From: Acidobacteriota bacterium | GTDB taxonomy: Bacteria; Acidobacteriota; Thermoanaerobaculia; Gp7-AA8 | DNA length: 10,904 nt | Reading direction: 5' to 3' | NCBI GenBank assembly: GCA_003223695.1 | Contig: QHVY01000168.1 | Coordinates: forward strand, 1-10,904 | In this document: positions 6,759 to 10,904 of the stretch, in pieces | Position numbering within the stretch: position 1 is the stretch's first letter | Layout: every line of letters starts with the position of its first letter | Notes under the pieces: model-generated | Databases searched by the model: none | Told to the model about the DNA's origin: nothing | Seen by the model: the letters and a program-made list of their open reading frames with translations, nothing else | Program-made: the position numbers and the translations under genes

Positions 6759-7202
6759 ATGAGCCACAGGCCCGATCTCATTGTTCCCGTCCGCGACCGC
6801 AGAAAGCGGCGAAGGATTCTGACTCTAAAGAACTTCCGCAAAGCCATCCTCGTCATTGCCATCTTTTTTCTCGGCGTCACGATTCAATCCGATCTTCGCC
6901 ATGGGCCGGCCGACGAATACGGACGGTTGTTTCGGAAGCAGGTATCCGGCCAGGTCACGGTTGCGCCGAAAAATTATCCAGTGGTCCGCGAGGCGCCGAT
7001 TGAAGATCAAACTGCCGCCGATCCGCTTCTCGTTTCTGCTGCGGCGCGAGGGCAATACCTCGTAGATCCGGCTCTCAGCCGGATCGCGCCGGCTGGAGAG
7101 CCGGCGCTACGTGTCGTCGGCGATCCCAACGGCATCACGATTGTGCGCGGGAAAACGGGACCGCAACATCCCACGTTGTCAGGCGGCATCTTTCGTCAGT
7201 AA
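6759..7202 (+). CDS. Small single-pass membrane protein, unknown function
   Basis: A 147-residue protein: a basic N-terminus with DRRKRRRILTLKNFRK, one membrane span at about residues 29-43 (AILVIAIFFLGVTI), then a soluble tail, so the most likely topology is an anchored extracytoplasmic domain. I do not recognise a family. The tail contains a hairpin doublet (7062-7110) that encodes about residues 102-117 (VDPALSRIAPAGEPAL), followed by VVGDPNGITIVRGKTGPQHPTLSGG. The latter looks like ordinary sequence resuming in frame. It starts at ATG 6759 with no strong RBS, 44 bases from the divergent oxidoreductase start. It stops 9 bases before the phosphohexomutase GTG, so the two are probably co-transcribed. 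Confidence 0.7.
   Translation: MSHRPDLIVPVRDRRKRRRILTLKNFRKAILVIAIFFLGVTIQSDLRHGPADEYGRLFRKQVSGQVTVAPKNYPVVREAPIEDQTAADPLLVSAAARGQYLVDPALSRIAPAGEPALRVVGDPNGITIVRGKTGPQHPTLSGGIFRQ
7062..7110. repeat. 49-bp hairpin doublet inside the small membrane protein gene
   Basis: The left hairpin gatccggct-ctc-agccggatc (7065-7085) and the right hairpin gcgccggct-ggag-agccggcgc (about 7086-7107) both have perfect 9-bp stems. The outer ends are GTAG (7062-7065) and CTAC (7107-7110). The two halves are inverted copies differing in paired stem positions. The reading frame passes through without a stop. Confidence 0.85.
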
Positions 7203-7211
7203 AGTGCGCGG

Positions 7212-8666
7212 GTGCCTGACATCACCTTCGGCACCGACGGCTGGCGCGCTGTCATCGCCGAAACATTCACGTTCGACAATGTTCGACGCGTAACCGATGC
7301 CGTTGCCGTCGCCGCGCGCGGGCTGCAGCCACCGGCGAATGTCGATCGCAACACGCTCGTCGTCGGCTACGATCGTCGATTCTTGTCGCGTGAGTTCGCG
7401 CTTGCGGCGGCGGAAGTTCTCAAAACCGCGGGCTTCCGCGTCATCATCTCCAAGAGCGCAACGCCGTCGCAGACGATTTCGTTTACGGCCTCTCGTCGCA
7501 AACTTCTCGGCGGAATCGTCATCACTGCGAGTCACAATCCGGCGAAGTACAACGGCCTGAAGTTCAAAGCGTGGTACGGCGGCTCGGGGCTGCCCGAGAT
7601 GTACCGCGCGATTGCCGACTCGCTCGGCCAACGCTCCGCGCGCGATGGCGGCTCGGTCGTCGAAGAAGACATTTCCGAGGACTATGTGGCTGCGCTTCGC
7701 GAGCAGGTCGATGTTCGCAACATTCTCAACGCGAAAATCGCCATTCTGCACGATCCGATTCACGGCGTCGCCGCTCAGATCCCCTCGAAAGTTCTCGGAA
7801 TCGATTACGTCGGTAACGCACGCATTTTGCGGCGCAGCCTCGAGAAGCTCGTGCAATCGGTGGTCGACACCGTGCGCGGCGAGGTGAATCCGTCGTTTGG
7901 CGGTGTGAATCCGGAACCGATTCCCGAGAATCTGACTGCCGCGCGCAACGTGATGCTGACCGGCGAGTACGATCTCGCCATTTGCAACGATGGCGATGCC
8001 GATCGTTTGGGCGTCCTCGATGAGCGCGGCAATTTCGTATCGCCACAGAAAATCATTTCCCTGCTGGCGCTCTATCTCGTTCGCGAAAAGCGCATGAGCG
8101 GCGACATCGTGAAGACGTTCTCCACCACGCGGCTCATCGAGCGCGTCGCGAAGGCGCTGGGCGCCGGACTTCATGAGACGCCGATCGGCTTCAAGTACGT
8201 CGCCGACTTGATGCTCACGCGCAACATCCTCATCGGCGGCGAAGAAAGCGGCGGGATCGGGTTCGGGTATTTCATCCCGGAGCGCGATGGGATCCTGTCG
8301 GGTCTGCTCGTCGCGGAGTGCGTGGCGCATTTCAAATTGCCGTTGTCGACGATCGTCGCGCGGATGGAAAACGAATTCGGCACGCTGCACTACGATCGCC
8401 GCGATGTCCACGCCACGACGGAGCAATCTGCACGATTGCTCGACCGCGCGCCCGAGCTTTTCAACGGCTTCACTTCAAAAGAAGAAAAAGACGGCCTGAA
8501 GCTGAACTTCGCCGACGGCACGTGGATCCTCTTCCGCAAATCGGGCACCGAGCCGATGATTCGCATCTACTGCGAGAGCCCGGACGCCGCGCGTGTGCAA
8601 GAAATGTTGGGACGCGCCGTCAAAGAGCTCACCACAGAGATCACAGAGCACACAGAGCCTCTGTGA
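7212..8666 (+). CDS. Phosphoglucomutase/phosphomannomutase-family alpha-D-phosphohexomutase
   Basis: A 484-residue cytoplasmic enzyme that moves phosphate between C1 and C6 of a hexose phosphate through a phosphoserine and Mg2+. All four active-site loops are intact: TASHNP with catalytic Ser107, the metal loop DGDADR (residues 260-265), the sugar-specificity loop GEESGG (343-348) and the phosphate-binding loop RKSGTEPMIRIY (442-453). The N-terminal FGTDGWRA is also typical. Sequence alone cannot fix glucose versus mannose or glucosamine preference, so no symbol is given; the GEESGG loop leans to glucose/mannose. The start GTG 7212 has no obvious RBS and follows the upstream gene by 9 bases. 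The final residues (about TTEITEHTEPL) and the TGA 8664-8666 are supplied by a CACAGAG repeat array and are probably an acquired tail. It lies in a likely operon with its neighbours. Confidence 0.92.
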   Translation: MPDITFGTDGWRAVIAETFTFDNVRRVTDAVAVAARGLQPPANVDRNTLVVGYDRRFLSREFALAAAEVLKTAGFRVIISKSATPSQTISFTASRRKLLGGIVITASHNPAKYNGLKFKAWYGGSGLPEMYRAIADSLGQRSARDGGSVVEEDISEDYVAALREQVDVRNILNAKIAILHDPIHGVAAQIPSKVLGIDYVGNARILRRSLEKLVQSVVDTVRGEVNPSFGGVNPEPIPENLTAARNVMLTGEYDLAICNDGDADRLGVLDERGNFVSPQKIISLLALYLVREKRMSGDIVKTFSTTRLIERVAKALGAGLHETPIGFKYVADLMLTRNILIGGEESGGIGFGYFIPERDGILSGLLVAECVAHFKLPLSTIVARMENEFGTLHYDRRDVHATTEQSARLLDRAPELFNGFTSKEEKDGLKLNFADGTWILFRKSGTEPMIRIYCESPDAARVQEMLGRAVKELTTEITEHTEPL

Positions 8667-8687
8667 TCTCTGTGCCCTCTGTGGTGA
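8629..8687. repeat. CACAGAG/CTCTGTG inverted array, 9-bp period
   Basis: Three CACAGAG words start at 8633, 8642 and 8651 (exact 9-base spacing). Three inverted CTCTGTG words start at 8659, 8668 and 8677 (again 9 bases). Outer arms tcaccacagag (8629-8639) and ctctgtggtga (8677-8687) are perfect complements. The left half is translated as the phosphohexomutase C-terminus and the array contains its stop codon. It could form a long hairpin between this gene and the E1 gene. Confidence 0.88.
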
Positions 8688-8708
8688 TCAAATGCTACGA
8701 TTTGAATC

Positions 8709-10904
8709 GTGGCCACACGCGAGCAGCCCGAGCGTACCCGCACCGATTTCACTCGCGAGAGCATCGTCGAGGATTATCGCGTCGCGTTTCGAAGCCGGCA
8801 GGCGAGCCTGATCGGCCGCAAAGAAGTCCTCACCGGCAAAGCGAAGTTCGGTATTTTCGGCGACGGCAAGGAAGTCGCGCAACTGGCGATGGCTCGCGCG
8901 TTCCGCAAAGGCGACTGGCGGTCCGGCTATTACCGCGATCAAACATTCATGCTCGCTGCCGGAATGGGAACGCTCGACGAATTTTTTGCGCAGCTCTACG
9001 CCGATCCAGACGTGACGCACGATCCGTGGTCGGGCGGTCGGTCGATGAACGCGCACTTCGCGTCACGCTTGTTGAATCCCGACGGCTCCTGGAAGGATCA
9101 GACGGATTCTTACAACACTTCCGCAGACGTTTCGCCGACCGGCTCGCAGATGCCGAGGCTCGTCGGGCTTGCGTGGGCGTCAAAGCTATATCGCGAAATG
9201 AACGCGGACAACCAATTCTCGAATCACGGCGACGAAATCGCGTGGGGCACGATCGGCAACGCGAGCTGCGCCGAAGGATTGTTCTGGGAATCGATCAATG
9301 CCGGCGGCGTGCTTCAGGTGCCGATGCTCGTCTCGATTTGGGACGACGGCTACGGCATCTCCGTGTCGAACGAGTTTCAGATCACGAAAGGGAATCTGTC
9401 CGAGCTGCTGAAGGGATTTCAGCGCGATCCGAAGCAGAAGCAGGGTTTCGACATCTACACCGTCAAAGGTTGGGATTACCCGTCGCTCTGCGAAACCTAT
9501 CTGCACGCCGCGGCAATCGTGCGCATGGAGCACGTGCCGGCAATCGTGCACGTTGTCGAGATGACGCAGCCGCAGGGGCATTCGACCTCAGGAAGTCAGG
9601 AGCGATACAAATCGAAAGAGCGGCTGCAGTGGGAAGTTGAGTTCGCTTGCATCCGCAAGATGCGCGAGTGGATGATCGCTCAGGGAATCGCCAGCGCGGA
9701 CGAGCTCGACCGCCACGAACGCGAGGGCCTGCAGACCGTTCGCGAAGCGCAGCGTCGCGCGTGGGAAACTTATCGAGCACCGATCGATGCCGACGTCAAA
9801 ACCGTTGTCGATTTCCTCGATCGCCTCGGCGCCACCGAGGCGAAAAACGAGCTGCAGAAAATGCAGGCGCCGTTCCGTCGCGATGCGATGCGCGCTCTCG
9901 CCGGCGCGCTCGTGAACGCGCCCGGCAATGAAGAGATCCTCGACTGGTATCGGGAACATCAGCGCGAAAACGATGAGCGCTATGACGATGAACTGTGTAG
10001 CGGCGGGCTTCAGCCCGCCGAGGTGCCGGCGACCTACGCAGACGATGCGCCGGTGCTCAACGGATTCGAGATCATCAATCATTGCTTCGATCACGCGCTG
10101 CGCCGCGATCCATCGGTGATCATCTTCGGCGAGGACGTCGGAAAACTCGGTGACGTCAATCAAGGCTGCGCCGGACTGCAGGAAAAGTACGGCGAGCTGC
10201 GCGTGTCCGACACCGGAATCCGCGAAACGACGATCGTCGGTCAGGCGATTGGCGCTGCGCTTCGTGGTCTTCGTCCCATCGCCGAAATCCAGTATCTCGA
10301 TTACCTGCTCTACGCGATTCAGATTCTCTCCGATGACCTAGCCACCACCCGCTGGCGTACGCGCGGCGGACAGAAGTGTCCGGTGATCATCCGCACGCGC
10401 GGGCACCGCCTCGAAGGCATCTGGCATTCTGGATCGCCGATGGCCGGAATCATCAACCTCCTGCGCGGAATGGTCGTCTGTGTGCCGCGCAACATGACGC
10501 AAGCCGCGGGGATGTACAACACGCTGTTGAAAGGTGACGACCCCGCGCTGCTGATCGAAGTGCTGAACGGCTATCGCGTGAAAGAGAAGCTGCCCTCGAA
10601 CATCTCCGAGTTCACCGTGCCCCTAGGCGTTCCGGAGGTTCTGCGCGCAGGAGAAAATGTAACACTCGTTACATATGGCGCCACGACGCGCATCGTGATG
10701 GAAGCTGCGGACCTGCTCGCGAGCGCCGGCATCAGCGCGGAGATCATCGATGTGCAGACGCTGCTGCCGTTCGACACGGGCGGCGTGATTCTCCAGTCGC
10801 TGAAGAAAACGAATCGCATCGCCTTCATCGACGAAGATGTCCCAGGCGGCGCGAGTGCCTACATGCTGCGGCAGGTCATCGAACGCGATCACGGATACGA
10901 GTGG
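8709..10904 (+). CDS. Fused alpha/beta 2-oxoacid dehydrogenase E1 component (TPP-dependent), 3' end outside window
   Basis: 732 codons are present, ending in GYEW at the window edge; I expect several tens more residues. The first half is an E1-alpha domain: FGIFGDGKEVAQLAMARAFRKGDWRSGYYRDQTF, then the TPP/Mg motif GTIGNASCAEG (from residue 180) to IWDDGYGIS (210-218), and TQPQGHSTSGSQERYKS. The second half is E1-beta-like from about residue 446: NGFEIINHCFDHALRRDPSVIIFGEDVG, RETTIVGQAIGAALRGLRP, EIQYLDYLLYAIQILSDDLA, VTYGATTRIV and FIDEDVPGGASAYM. It decarboxylates a 2-oxoacid (branched-chain or pyruvate type, not decided) and passes the acyl group to a lipoyl E2, not seen here. Fused E1 proteins of this kind are known from Bacteroidetes and other phyla. 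GTG 8709 is the first start after an in-frame TGA at 8703; no clear RBS. The linker between halves contains a palindromic doublet. In motif GNAS...DD the usual Asp and Asn positions are exchanged. Confidence 0.9.
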   Translation, partial: MATREQPERTRTDFTRESIVEDYRVAFRSRQASLIGRKEVLTGKAKFGIFGDGKEVAQLAMARAFRKGDWRSGYYRDQTFMLAAGMGTLDEFFAQLYADPDVTHDPWSGGRSMNAHFASRLLNPDGSWKDQTDSYNTSADVSPTGSQMPRLVGLAWASKLYREMNADNQFSNHGDEIAWGTIGNASCAEGLFWESINAGGVLQVPMLVSIWDDGYGISVSNEFQITKGNLSELLKGFQRDPKQKQGFDIYTVKGWDYPSLCETYLHAAAIVRMEHVPAIVHVVEMTQPQGHSTSGSQERYKSKERLQWEVEFACIRKMREWMIAQGIASADELDRHEREGLQTVREAQRRAWETYRAPIDADVKTVVDFLDRLGATEAKNELQKMQAPFRRDAMRALAGALVNAPGNEEILDWYREHQRENDERYDDELCSGGLQPAEVPATYADDAPVLNGFEIINHCFDHALRRDPSVIIFGEDVGKLGDVNQGCAGLQEKYGELRVSDTGIRETTIVGQAIGAALRGLRPIAEIQYLDYLLYAIQILSDDLATTRWRTRGGQKCPVIIRTRGHRLEGIWHSGSPMAGIINLLRGMVVCVPRNMTQAAGMYNTLLKGDDPALLIEVLNGYRVKEKLPSNISEFTVPLGVPEVLRAGENVTLVTYGATTRIVMEAADLLASAGISAEIIDVQTLLPFDTGGVILQSLKKTNRIAFIDEDVPGGASAYMLRQVIERDHGYEW
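9997..10037. repeat. 41-bp hairpin doublet in the E1 alpha-beta linker (GTAG...CTAC)
   Basis: The left hairpin cggcgggct-tc-agcccgccg (10001-10020) has a perfect 9-bp stem. A shorter right palindrome (aggtgccggcgacct, 10021-10035) follows, with GTAG at 9997-10000 and CTAC at 10034-10037 as outer ends. It encodes about residues 430-443 (CSGGLQPAEVPATY), exactly between the end of the E1-alpha helices (ENDERYDDEL) and the start of E1-beta (DDAPVLNGFEI). Confidence 0.8.

Noticed and set aside
7179..8426. Long open frame of 415 codons on the minus strand opposite the phosphohexomutase
   Set aside because: It lies almost fully antisense to a gene with all four active-site loops intact; long antisense frames are common at this GC content and its translation has no recognisable motif.
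8629..8687. CACAGAG array as a small CRISPR
   Set aside because: The units are 7 bases with 2-base gaps and are inverted about a centre; there are no spacers.
8318..9640. 440-codon open frame on the plus strand across the phosphohexomutase end and E1 start
   Set aside because: It is a different frame of two well-supported genes and gives an arginine-rich, motif-free product.

Overview
This is a GC-rich bacterial window with no rRNA, tRNA, CRISPR array or transposase gene. A sortilin/BNR-repeat protein, an exosortase H-type locus, a vanadium-haloperoxidase-like enzyme, a fused alpha/beta 2-oxoacid dehydrogenase E1 and many palindromic repeats together suggest a soil-type bacterium. Acidobacteriota is my best guess, with Gemmatimonadota or a related phylum possible. 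This is inferred from gene content and repeat style; no marker gene is present.

Layout. Positions 1-2125 (+) hold the 3' part of a BNR/sortilin-like secreted protein whose frame breaks twice, each time at an identical 24-bp sequence. Positions 2125-2292 hold a GC hairpin and a 114-bp inverted repeat. Positions 2293-3278 (+) hold an exosortase gene (xrtH type) overlapped by its membrane-protein partner, which has a one-base frameshift. Positions 3271-4260 (-) hold a Tat-exported protein of unknown function with an in-frame TGA. Two back-to-back promoters lie at 4345-4409, and an intact vanadium-dependent haloperoxidase-like gene follows at 4463-5698 (+). A broken Gfo/Idh/MocA oxidoreductase gene runs from 6714 down to 5699 (-). 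The right part, 6759-10904 (+), looks like one operon of intact genes: a small single-pass membrane protein, a phosphohexomutase and the fused E1, which runs off the window.

Two themes stand out. First, doublets of short hairpins, often bounded by GTAG...CTAC, sit inside reading frames without breaking them: two in the oxidoreductase, one in the small membrane protein, one in the linker between the two halves of the E1 fusion, and a related hairpin in the tail of the exosortase partner. A different repeat family, built on CACAGAG at 9-bp spacing, writes the last codons and stop of the phosphohexomutase gene. These look like REPIN-like or Rickettsia-palindromic-element-like units that have become protein-coding.

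Second, four genes in the left 6.7 kb carry lesions (short missing segments, one extra base, one in-frame stop), while the right 4 kb is clean. This could be real gene decay or sequence/assembly error. Raw reads or a second strain would decide.
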